Of a stretch of 10,000 bases of DNA, positions 1 through 4,870 are shown piece after piece. Every line of letters starts with the position of its first letter. Positions within the stretch are counted from its first letter, which is position 1. The DNA comes from Thiobacillus sp. (GTDB lineage: Bacteria > Pseudomonadota > Gammaproteobacteria > Burkholderiales > Thiobacillaceae): positions 1 through 10,000 of the forward strand of contig JAIWOL010000164.1 in assembly GCA_020216925.1 (NCBI GenBank), in the 5' to 3' direction. The notes beneath the pieces are model-generated. The model was not told the DNA's origin. It was given only the letters and a program-made list of their open reading frames with translations, and did no database searches. The position numbers were made by a program, and so were the translations under genes.

Positions 1-36
1 GCCGGCAACCGCCAGGGCGATCAGGGATTTTTTCAT
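1..36 (-). CDS. Probable outer-membrane porin, first 12 codons only
   Basis: Only the start of this gene is in the window. Read on the minus strand it begins ATG at 36 and encodes MKKSLIALAVAG, a positively charged n-region followed by a hydrophobic core, that is, the beginning of a Sec signal peptide. This exact style of leader is typical of general porins (OmpC/Gram_neg_porin families) of betaproteobacteria, which is why I suggest a porin. The identification rests on the leader alone, and another secreted protein is possible. A clear AGGAGA Shine-Dalgarno lies at about 43-48, a good distance from the ATG. A promoter candidate is at 125-152, giving a leader of about 80 bases. The gene continues beyond the left edge. 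Confidence 0.6.
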   Translation of the reverse strand, partial: MKKSLIALAVAG

Positions 37-47
37 TGCTTTCTCCT

Positions 48-80
48 ATGAAAATAAAACGAACCGGAATTGGTTTCGAG
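48..80 (-). other. Hairpin followed by a U-rich run in the porin leader
   Basis: In the predicted leader, the minus strand reads CGAAACC, a 6-base loop AATTCC, then GGTTCG. It can pair as six base pairs with one bulged A. It is followed at once by TTTTATTTT, and then by the Shine-Dalgarno. This resembles a weak intrinsic terminator placed upstream of the ribosome-binding site. The stem is short, so the U-rich stretch may instead serve ribosomal protein S1 or Hfq binding. I am sure of the sequence and unsure of any function. Confidence 0.3.
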
Positions 81-124
81 CTCGCAGAGCTGACCACCGG
101 GTTTGTGGCCCGGGGACGAGGTCG

Positions 125-152
125 ATTATCCGTGCCGGGGATGAGCGGGCAA
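125..152 (-). promoter_or_regulatory. Candidate sigma-70 promoter of the porin-like gene
   Basis: On the minus strand a -35 box TTGCCC (147-152) and a -10 box GATAAT (125-130) are separated by 16 bases. The -10 matches the consensus in 5 of 6 positions and the -35 in 4 of 6. Transcription would start near 118, leaving a leader of about 80 bases before the ATG at 36. The rest of the 277-base gap between the toxin stop at 314 and the porin start holds no gene that I can support and no convincing terminator for the toxin-antitoxin transcript. Confidence 0.45.
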
Positions 153-313
153 GCAAAAGGGCCGGATTTTGTGTGGCATAAACCCCAAAAGTGTTGTTTT
201 GATGCACGAGCGCAACAGTCTCAGTGGCACACGGCTGAAGGTTCTATGCAAGCAATGGCGCGAACAGGGTTTTGCTGAAATCGCGAGGGGGGCGGGTCAC
301 GAGACAATCGGCC

Positions 314-700
314 TCAAATCTCGATAATGGTATCGCTGTAGCGCGCCACTATCGGATCGTGCGTCATCAGGCGCATCGGTTCGGCCAGGGCCTGTGCGAC
401 GAGGATGCGGTCGAACGGATCGGCGTGGTGCGCCGGCAGGTCCTCGATGCCCGCCGCATGTTCGGGCTCGATGGGCAGAAAACGATAGCCGGATTCGCGA
501 AAGTAGCGCAGCGCGTCCTGGCCGGACACGGGCATGTCGCCGCGGCCCAGGCTGTGCTTGATGGCGATTTCCCAGACGGTCGCGGCGCTGATCCAGAGCG
601 ATGATTTCGGCGATTCGATCAGCTGGCGCGCCCGCTTGTTCAGCCGGGGGCTGTCCGTGATGGCCCACAGGGCGACGTGGGTGTCGAGCAGGATGTTCAA
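314..700 (-). CDS. vapC: PIN-domain type II toxin (VapC-like), module 1
   Basis: A 128-residue PIN-domain protein, expected to act as a Mg-dependent ribonuclease that cleaves RNA when its antitoxin is lost. It starts LLDTHVALWA, the common opening of the PIN subfamily paired with Phd antitoxins. The acidic active-site residues can all be placed: D6, E44 (in TVWEIAIKHS), D94 and D97 (in HADPFDR), and D115 (in MTHDP). Nothing suggests it is inactive. The start I choose is TTG at 700-698, because its TTGA overlaps the antitoxin stop and places the protein end exactly where the family begins. The frame stays open further upstream, but only as a shadow of the antitoxin gene. Translational coupling and a weak start should keep toxin below antitoxin. 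The RNA target cannot be read from sequence. Confidence 0.88.
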   Translation of the reverse strand: MNILLDTHVALWAITDSPRLNKRARQLIESPKSSLWISAATVWEIAIKHSLGRGDMPVSGQDALRYFRESGYRFLPIEPEHAAGIEDLPAHHADPFDRILVAQALAEPMRLMTHDPIVARYSDTIIEI

Positions 701-942
701 GCGTGCCGCCCCAGGAACAGGCGGGCGACCTCGTCGTTGTGGGCGTCGATGCTGTCCGGCACCTCGAATTTGCCCTTGGCCACGCCAATGCGCTTGCCGG
801 GCGGCGCGGCGTCGAGGGGCACGAGCCGGGCGGCCGGCCGGCCATTGCGGGCAATGATGATCTCGCTCGCCTCGCCCTGCTCGATGGCTTCCACCAGGCG
901 GGACAGCGAGGACTTGGCTTGCAGCATGTTGACGGACGGCAT
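697..942 (-). CDS. Phd/YefM-type antitoxin, module 1
   Basis: An 81-residue antitoxin that pairs with the PIN toxin immediately downstream. The N-terminal part (about residues 3-44, VNMLQAKSSLSRLVEAI... then IIIARNGRPAARLVPL) is the Phd/YefM DNA-binding fold, which dimerises and binds the operon's own promoter. The C-terminal part (residues 50-79, with GVAKGKFEVP) is the flexible toxin-binding segment seen in Phd partners of PIN toxins. The start is ATG at 942, with an AAGGAG Shine-Dalgarno 7 bases upstream. This is much stronger than anything before the toxin, as expected for an antitoxin made in excess. It is expressed from the promoter at 972-1000 and is presumably autorepressed. Confidence 0.88.
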   Translation of the reverse strand: MPSVNMLQAKSSLSRLVEAIEQGEASEIIIARNGRPAARLVPLDAAPPGKRIGVAKGKFEVPDSIDAHNDEVARLFLGRHA

Positions 943-971
943 GGGGGCGCTCCTTACCTGAACCGATAGTT

Positions 972-1000
972 AGTCTAGTCTGGCCAGGGTAGAGCGTCAA
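972..1000 (-). promoter_or_regulatory. Promoter of toxin-antitoxin module 1
   Basis: The minus strand shows TTGACG (995-1000), a 17-base spacer and TAGACT (972-977). The -35 matches in 5 of 6 positions and the -10 in 4 of 6. The predicted start, near 965, leaves about 22 bases of leader before the ATG at 942. Around the -10, the bases TAGTC are repeated in tandem on the plus strand (971-980), and an 8-base palindrome CTGGCCAG lies in the spacer (980-987). Either could be the operator for the Phd-type antitoxin, but which one is inference. Confidence 0.6.
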
Positions 1001-1089
1001 ACCCGGAATGGGCGTTTGCCGTCGCGCCGCGAAACCAGGCAGATGCGTCCAGTTTCACCCCACGGCAGCCGGGGCAAATGAGGCACGCT

Positions 1090-1190
1090 TCAGGCAAAAA
1101 TTGCCGGAAGCCCGGATGGGCTCATGACAGCGACGAGACTGTGTTTGAGATCGCGCGGATTGCAGGTAACGAGGGCGTCCACCCGGCATT
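1090..1190 (-). pseudogene. C-terminal remnant of a third PIN-domain protein
   Basis: Downstream of the second toxin, the minus strand reads VDALVTCNPRDLKHSLVAVMSP followed by SGLPAIFA and a TGA at 1090-1092. I recognise the pattern (V/A)DALVT-N-RDF...V-SP--FL as the C-terminal end of PIN-domain proteins of the COG2402/PIN_3 kind, where the N/D after LVT belongs to the active-site pocket. No N-terminal part with the first Asp or the Glu can be found. The frame upstream runs into the end of the module 2 toxin gene, where it encodes unrelated shadow sequence. There is no start or Shine-Dalgarno for a short protein. I infer that an older PIN gene was truncated here, possibly when module 2 arrived. 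A chance resemblance over some 30 residues is the alternative. Confidence 0.5.
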
Positions 1191-1201
1191 GGGCCCCGCA
1201 T

Positions 1202-1603
1202 TCAGAATGGGTCGATGACCTCGACGCCGGTCGGCGCGAAGTGCCGCACGTTGCGCGTGGCCACCTTAAGGCCATGCGTCAACGCGGTCGCCGCAATCAG
1301 GAGATCGGCGCCATCGTGTCCGAGCCGCGCGGAGAGTACCCCCCATCGCCGCGCCACGGCCGGCGTGACGGACAGGATCCTGTCGCCATAGGCGTGCAGC
1401 AGACGCTCCTGCCAGCGGGTGAGGGCGTCAGCAAACGCAGGCTCGGTTTCGCGCTTTTTTTCGATGCCGCGCTCGATCTCGCCGACGCTCACCACACTCA
1501 GGAACAGTTCGTCATCCCGAACCCCTGCGAGCCAGTCGAGCAAGCCCGGTGCCGGCCGGTGTTTGCGCAATTCCGACAGGACGACGGTGTCGAGCAAAAT
1601 CAC
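1202..1603 (-). CDS. vapC: PIN-domain type II toxin (FitB/VapC-like), module 2
   Basis: A 133-residue PIN-domain protein of the FitB-like branch, predicted to be a ribonuclease toxin. The landmarks are MILLDTVVLSEL at the N-terminus (D5), SVVSVGEIERGI (E42), HDGADLLIAATALTHGL (D97, D100) and TRNVRHFAPTGV near the C-terminus. N118 occupies the place of the last acidic residue, as is usual in this branch. The length is normal for the family and the frame is intact. The start is GTG at 1603-1601; its GTGA overlaps the antitoxin stop, so the two genes are translationally coupled. It is only distantly like the module 1 toxin, so the two modules are not a recent tandem duplication. The fragment at 1090-1190 lies just downstream in another frame. 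Confidence 0.9.
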   Translation of the reverse strand: MILLDTVVLSELRKHRPAPGLLDWLAGVRDDELFLSVVSVGEIERGIEKKRETEPAFADALTRWQERLLHAYGDRILSVTPAVARRWGVLSARLGHDGADLLIAATALTHGLKVATRNVRHFAPTGVEVIDPF

Positions 1604-1863
1604 GACAGGTCCACGTCACGCAAGGCCACGGGGATGCGCTCGACCGGCGTGTCGTCCTTCGGCATCGCCAGCAGATGGGCGACGAAACCCGGAGCGCCGG
1701 CACGCGCATGCTGACGCAAGGCCTCGAACGCCTGCTCCGACAGCACGACGACGGCCTTGCGGCCGCGCCGGGTAATGTGCTGGGGTTCGCCACGCAAGGC
1801 CGCCTCGACGACCTGGCTGAACTGGGTTTTGGCGTCTTGCAGGCGCCATTCGCTTGCCGACAT
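1600..1863 (-). CDS. Phd/YefM-type antitoxin, module 2
   Basis: An 87-residue antitoxin partner of the FitB-like toxin. Residues 5-45 (WRLQDAKTQFSQVVEAAL, then QHITRRGRKAVVVLS) are the Phd/YefM fold; the phrase ITRRGRKAVVVLS is characteristic. Residues 58-87 form the toxin-neutralising tail, including GFVAHLLAMP and the terminal VDLS common in partners of this toxin branch. The start ATG at 1863 is preceded by AGAAGA, a weak Shine-Dalgarno compared with module 1. The promoter is at 1897-1925, and three GACCAG repeats between it and the start are likely operator half-sites for autoregulation. Confidence 0.88.
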   Translation of the reverse strand: MSASEWRLQDAKTQFSQVVEAALRGEPQHITRRGRKAVVVLSEQAFEALRQHARAGAPGFVAHLLAMPKDDTPVERIPVALRDVDLS

Positions 1864-1875
1864 GGGTTTCTTCTG

Positions 1876-1905
1876 CTGGTCAGGTTATCTGGTCTGATTC
1901 TGGTC
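1876..1905 (-). repeat. Three direct repeats GACCAG, likely antitoxin operator
   Basis: GACCAG occurs at 1905-1900, 1894-1889 and 1881-1876 on the minus strand. The start-to-start distances are 11 and 13 bases, close to one helical turn, so all three lie on roughly one face of the DNA. They cover the -10 box, the predicted transcription start and the leader of the module 2 antitoxin gene. Phd/YefM antitoxins bind short repeated sites at their own promoters. Assigning these repeats to that role is inference from position and spacing. Confidence 0.5.
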
Positions 1906-1925
1906 GGCGGGACGGGGGTTGTCAA
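1897..1925 (-). promoter_or_regulatory. Promoter of toxin-antitoxin module 2
   Basis: The minus strand shows a perfect -35 box TTGACA (1920-1925), a 17-base spacer and CAGAAT as -10 (1897-1902, 4 of 6 matches). The predicted start is near 1890, with a leader of about 27 bases. The -10 overlaps the first of three GACCAG repeats, so a protein bound there would block the polymerase directly. Confidence 0.55.
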
Positions 1926-2023
1926 ATGGCGGACCGCCTACCGGGGGACGCATCCACGATCGGCGGTCGTGGCGGGGGCGCCGCGCCTGCATGGCAGGCG
2001 GCAGGTCCAGAACCACAAGCTGC

Positions 2024-2043
2024 GTCGGCAAGGTATTGCCGAC
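2024..2043. repeat. Perfect inverted repeat downstream of clsB
   Basis: GTCGGCAAGGTATTGCCGAC has 8-base arms and a 4-base loop, and lies about 75 bases beyond the clsB stop. It has no T-run on either side, so it is not a standard intrinsic terminator. It may stabilise the 3' end of the clsB transcript, or be a protein site. The rest of the 190-base gap between clsB and the module 2 promoter (1926-2116) holds nothing else I can support. Confidence 0.35.
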
Positions 2044-2116
2044 CTACGGGTGGCTACGCTCATCGCCGCACTGAATGGTGGCAGTGGCTCGTCGAGTTTG
2101 CCTGAACTCGTCGCAA

Positions 2117-3304
2117 TCAAGCCCAGCGCCCCGCCCCCAGCATGCCCAGCGCAACACGGACCGCCGCGTAGGCCGCTTCGGAGAGTTGCCGGCGCCACCA
2201 GGGACGGCGCTGCCAGCCGGCGGGGTCGAGTTTTTCGGCGCCGGCGCAGGCGGCGTCGAGGCGGGCACGGAGGTTCTGCGCGAAGGCGGGGTCGTCGACG
2301 AGTACGTTGGCTTCGCGCGCGAGCAGGAGGCTGAAGGGGTCGATGTTGCTGGAGCCGACGGTGGCCCAGTGGCCGTCGACGACGGCGACTTTGGCGTGGA
2401 GTTCGCCGGCGTGGTATTCGGCGATTTCGACGCCGGCGGCGAGGAGTTCGCGGTAGAGCGCCCGGGCGGCGAGCTGGAAGAAGGGGTGGTCGGTGTGGCC
2501 CTGCACCAGCAGGCGCACGCGCACGCCGCGGGCGGCGGCACGCGCGAGCAGTTTGCGGAAGCGGCGGCCGGGCAGGAAGTAGGCGTTGGCGATGAAGATT
2601 TCGTGCCGCGCCAGCGCCAGCGCGGCGAGGTAGGCGCGTTCGATGTCGCGGCGGTGCGCTACGTTGTCGCGCACGATGAAGGCGGCGCGGGTGCGGCCGT
2701 CGGTGGGCCAGCCCGGTTCGATGCCGGCGTCGCGCAGGGGACGCCTGAACCGGGTGAGCGCAACCAGTCGCCACAATCGGCGCACATTGGCATGGATGCG
2801 GGCGAGCAAGGGCCCGCGCACTTCGACGCTGAAATCCAGACGCGGCCAGGGCAAGCGCACGGGTTCGTAATCGTCGATGAGGTTGATGCCGCCGACGAAT
2901 GCGATGGAGGCATCGATTACCGCGACTTTGCGGTGTAACCGTCGCAAGCTGGCCGGCTTGAAATGCCAGCCTGCGAGCAGGGGACGGTAGACCAGCACGA
3001 CGGCTCCGGCCTGTTGCAGCCGGCTGCGCCAGCCGGCTGGAAAATCCCGCGCGCCGATGCCGTCGATCAGGAGCCTGACCTGCACGCCGCGGCGGGCAGC
3101 GCGCACCAGCGCGGCGTAAACCGCTTCGCCTGAGGCGTCGGCGTTGAAGATGTAGGTTTCGAGATGAATTTCGGCGTGGGCCGCGTCACACGCGGCAATG
3201 AGGGCGGGGAAAAACTCGGCCCCGCCCGCGAGCAGGCGTATGTGGTTGCCGGGCACGGGCTCGACGCTGCGAAACACCCGTTTCCAGACACTCCGGCGTG
3301 TCAT
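2117..3304 (-). CDS. clsB: Cardiolipin synthase B, phospholipase D superfamily
   Basis: A 395-residue phospholipase D-superfamily enzyme, close in length to E. coli ClsB (413). It is expected to make cardiolipin by phosphatidyl transfer at the inner membrane. Both HKD motifs are complete: H124, K126, D131 with G138 and N141, and H303, K305, D310 with G317 and N320. There is no long N-terminal membrane anchor, which separates it from the ClsA type; residues 35-60 (EIHLETYIFNAD) and 235-245 (EIFIANAYFLPG) match the typical pre-motif strands. The start ATG at 3304 overlaps the ybhP stop as ATGA, with no Shine-Dalgarno, so translation is probably coupled. The ybhP-clsB order is the same as ybhP-ybhO in E. 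coli. The third E. coli gene of that set, ybhN, is absent: a gap and then the toxin-antitoxin island follow. Confidence 0.92.
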   Translation of the reverse strand: MTRRSVWKRVFRSVEPVPGNHIRLLAGGAEFFPALIAACDAAHAEIHLETYIFNADASGEAVYAALVRAARRGVQVRLLIDGIGARDFPAGWRSRLQQAGAVVLVYRPLLAGWHFKPASLRRLHRKVAVIDASIAFVGGINLIDDYEPVRLPWPRLDFSVEVRGPLLARIHANVRRLWRLVALTRFRRPLRDAGIEPGWPTDGRTRAAFIVRDNVAHRRDIERAYLAALALARHEIFIANAYFLPGRRFRKLLARAAARGVRVRLLVQGHTDHPFFQLAARALYRELLAAGVEIAEYHAGELHAKVAVVDGHWATVGSSNIDPFSLLLAREANVLVDDPAFAQNLRARLDAACAGAEKLDPAGWQRRPWWRRQLSEAAYAAVRVALGMLGAGRWA

Positions 3305-4053
3305 GGCGCGAGCGTGAGCTTGGCGGTGAGGGCGGCGTGGTCGGAGATGCGATGCCAGGCGTTGCCGGTATGCACGCGGGCGGCCTGTACCTGGAAGCCG
3401 CGCACATAGATGCGGTCGAGCTGGAACAGGGGGAGGATGGACGGATAGCTGCGCGCAGCTTGCCCGTGATGGGTTTCAAACACTTCGGCCAAGCCCAGTT
3501 CTTTTTCGAAGAAACGCCCGGCGCGCACCAGCCAGTCGTTGAAATCCCCCGCGAGGATCAGCGGGGCACCATCCGGCACCAGGGCGCGCACGCGCGCGGC
3601 GATCATCTCCAGCTGCCGCTTGCGGCCACGCTCGGTCAGCCCCAGGTGAACGTTGATGCAGTGCACCGGGCCGGCCATGGCCGGCAATTCGATTTCGCAG
3701 TGCAGCATGCCGCGGCTCTCGAAGGCGTGGGCCGAGATGTCCTCGTTTTCCCAACTGCGTATCTTGTAGCGCGAGAGGATGGCGTTGCCGTGGTGGCCGG
3801 TGTCGTAGACGCAGTTCTTGCCGTAGGCGAAATCGGTGTAGACGTGGCCGGCGAGAAATTCGTGCTGCGGCTTGCCGGGCCAGTGCTGGAAACGGCTGGC
3901 GCGCTGGCCGTGGCTGCCCTGCACTTCCTGCAAAAAGACGATGTCGGAGCCGAGCAGCCCCAGGCGGTCGCGCAGTTCGTGTACCGTCAGCCGCCGGTTG
4001 AACTGCGACAGGCCTTTGTGGATGTTGTAACTGGCAATGGAAAGCGCACTCAT
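3301..4053 (-). CDS. ybhP: YbhP-like endonuclease/exonuclease/phosphatase protein
   Basis: A 250-residue protein of the endonuclease/exonuclease/phosphatase (DNase I-like) superfamily, a family of metal-dependent phosphodiesterases. The catalytic signature is complete: N10 in SYNIHKG, E43 in LQEV, H136 in NVHLGL, D170 and N172 in GDFND, D213 in QLDRIYV, and D238-H239 in SDH. Several stretches (FNRR, FAYGKN.VY..GHHGNAILSRY) match what I recall of E. coli YbhP, including its length near 253. Pairing with clsB in one transcript suggests a role linked to phospholipids, but the true substrate is not known to me. No signal peptide is visible. The ATG at 4053 follows the nudB stop by 10 bases. No Shine-Dalgarno is evident. 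Confidence 0.88.
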   Translation of the reverse strand: MSALSIASYNIHKGLSQFNRRLTVHELRDRLGLLGSDIVFLQEVQGSHGQRASRFQHWPGKPQHEFLAGHVYTDFAYGKNCVYDTGHHGNAILSRYKIRSWENEDISAHAFESRGMLHCEIELPAMAGPVHCINVHLGLTERGRKRQLEMIAARVRALVPDGAPLILAGDFNDWLVRAGRFFEKELGLAEVFETHHGQAARSYPSILPLFQLDRIYVRGFQVQAARVHTGNAWHRISDHAALTAKLTLAP

Positions 4054-4063
4054 GGCCAGCCGA

Positions 4064-4504
4064 TTATAGGCGTGCTTGAAGCGTGCGGATGGCGGCTGCG
4101 TTGGACGGTGAAAAGCAGGCTTCGGCGGCTTCGGCCCAGGGCAGCCACCGCCACGCCGTGTGTTCGCGCGGGGCGAGCGTGGGCGTCAGTGCGCCGGGCA
4201 GTCGCAGGCCGAATACATGCTCGGTGTTGTGCGTGACGCCCGGCGCGTAGCGGTGCCGCCAGCGCCCGTAAATTTCGTAGCGGGTTGCGGTATGCCAGTT
4301 GGTCAGTGCGAAGCGGGACGCGTCGAAACCGGTTTCCTCCGCCACTTCACGGGTCGCGGTTTGTTCCAGCGTTTCGCCTGCATCCTGCGAGCCGGTCACC
4401 GACTGCCAGAAGCCGGGGGCGTCGGCGCGTTCGAGCAACAGCACCTGTCCGTCAGCCGTGTGGATGACGACGAGGACAGAAACCGGGATTTTGTGCGGCG
4501 TCAC
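4064..4504 (-). CDS. nudB: Dihydroneopterin triphosphate diphosphatase, Nudix
   Basis: A 146-residue Nudix hydrolase. NudB removes pyrophosphate from dihydroneopterin triphosphate, the second step of folate synthesis. The Nudix box is perfect, from G38 through E44 to R52-E53-V54 and E56-E57-x-G59-F60. Two stretches identify the family beyond the box: FWQSVTGS (32-39) just before it, and RHRYAPGVTHNTE (83-95) after it, which is shared with E. coli NudB. The start is GTG at 4504-4502, overlapping the stop of the preceding small gene as GTGA. An internal ATG is not available near the N-terminus, and PVSVLVVIHTADG is the expected first strand. It lies between the DUF2322-like gene and ybhP. Confidence 0.92.
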   Translation of the reverse strand: MTPHKIPVSVLVVIHTADGQVLLLERADAPGFWQSVTGSQDAGETLEQTATREVAEETGFDASRFALTNWHTATRYEIYGRWRHRYAPGVTHNTEHVFGLRLPGALTPTLAPREHTAWRWLPWAEAAEACFSPSNAAAIRTLQARL

Positions 4505-4806
4505 GCGATGCGGGCATGAAGGGGGACGCCTGTGGCCAGGATGGCGATCAGGCGGTCGATGTTGGGGTGCCTGCCGGGGTTGCGGCTGGCGTCCTGCGCG
4601 TGCTCGGCGTAGATCGCCAGGCCCTCGGCGGCGGCTTCGCTGTCGATCGCGCCGTATTTTTGCGCCAGGTAGGCGTAGACGCGGAACGACCCTGCGGTGC
4701 CGGGGGCATTGGCGATGATGCCGACCTCGGCGCCGGCGGCGTCGAGGAGCACCAGCCTGTCGCCGCTGAACTCGGGCAGGGTTTTGAGAATGTCGGCAAA
4801 ATTCAT
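4501..4806 (-). CDS. Small conserved protein, probably DUF2322 family
   Basis: A 101-residue soluble protein with no signal peptide or membrane segment. The pattern FADILKTLP, then LDAAGAEVG, GSFRVYAYLAQKYGAI, GLAIYAEHAQDA and NPGRHPNIDRL is one I associate with the DUF2322 family of proteobacteria. The family name is from memory and should be treated as probable. No function is known to me. HPGKHPNIDRL-like endings are its strongest hallmark. It begins 64 bases after the aspS stop, with no strong Shine-Dalgarno before the ATG at 4806, and ends in a 4-base overlap with nudB. It is therefore certainly transcribed with its neighbours. A role related to tRNA charging or folate could be guessed from the context, but the evidence is only positional. 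Confidence 0.75.
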   Translation of the reverse strand: MNFADILKTLPEFSGDRLVLLDAAGAEVGIIANAPGTAGSFRVYAYLAQKYGAIDSEAAAEGLAIYAEHAQDASRNPGRHPNIDRLIAILATGVPLHARIA

Positions 4807-4870
4807 GTCGGAACCAGAATCGGCAAAGGGGCGGCCAACAGGGGCGATGCGCGTTCCTGACGGACAGGCA

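Noticed and set aside
701-1000. Longer toxin reading frame continuing upstream of module 1 toxin
   Set aside because: This part lies within the antitoxin gene in another frame. The PIN domain begins exactly at the TTG that overlaps the antitoxin stop.
4063-4068. Perfect TATAAT on the minus strand just before ybhP
   Set aside because: It is formed by the last codons of nudB, has no -35 partner at a usable distance, and lies too close to the ybhP ATG. Probably chance.
3298-4236. A 312-codon plus-strand open frame across ybhP and nudB
   Set aside because: It lies opposite two genes with complete catalytic motifs and shows no recognisable domain.
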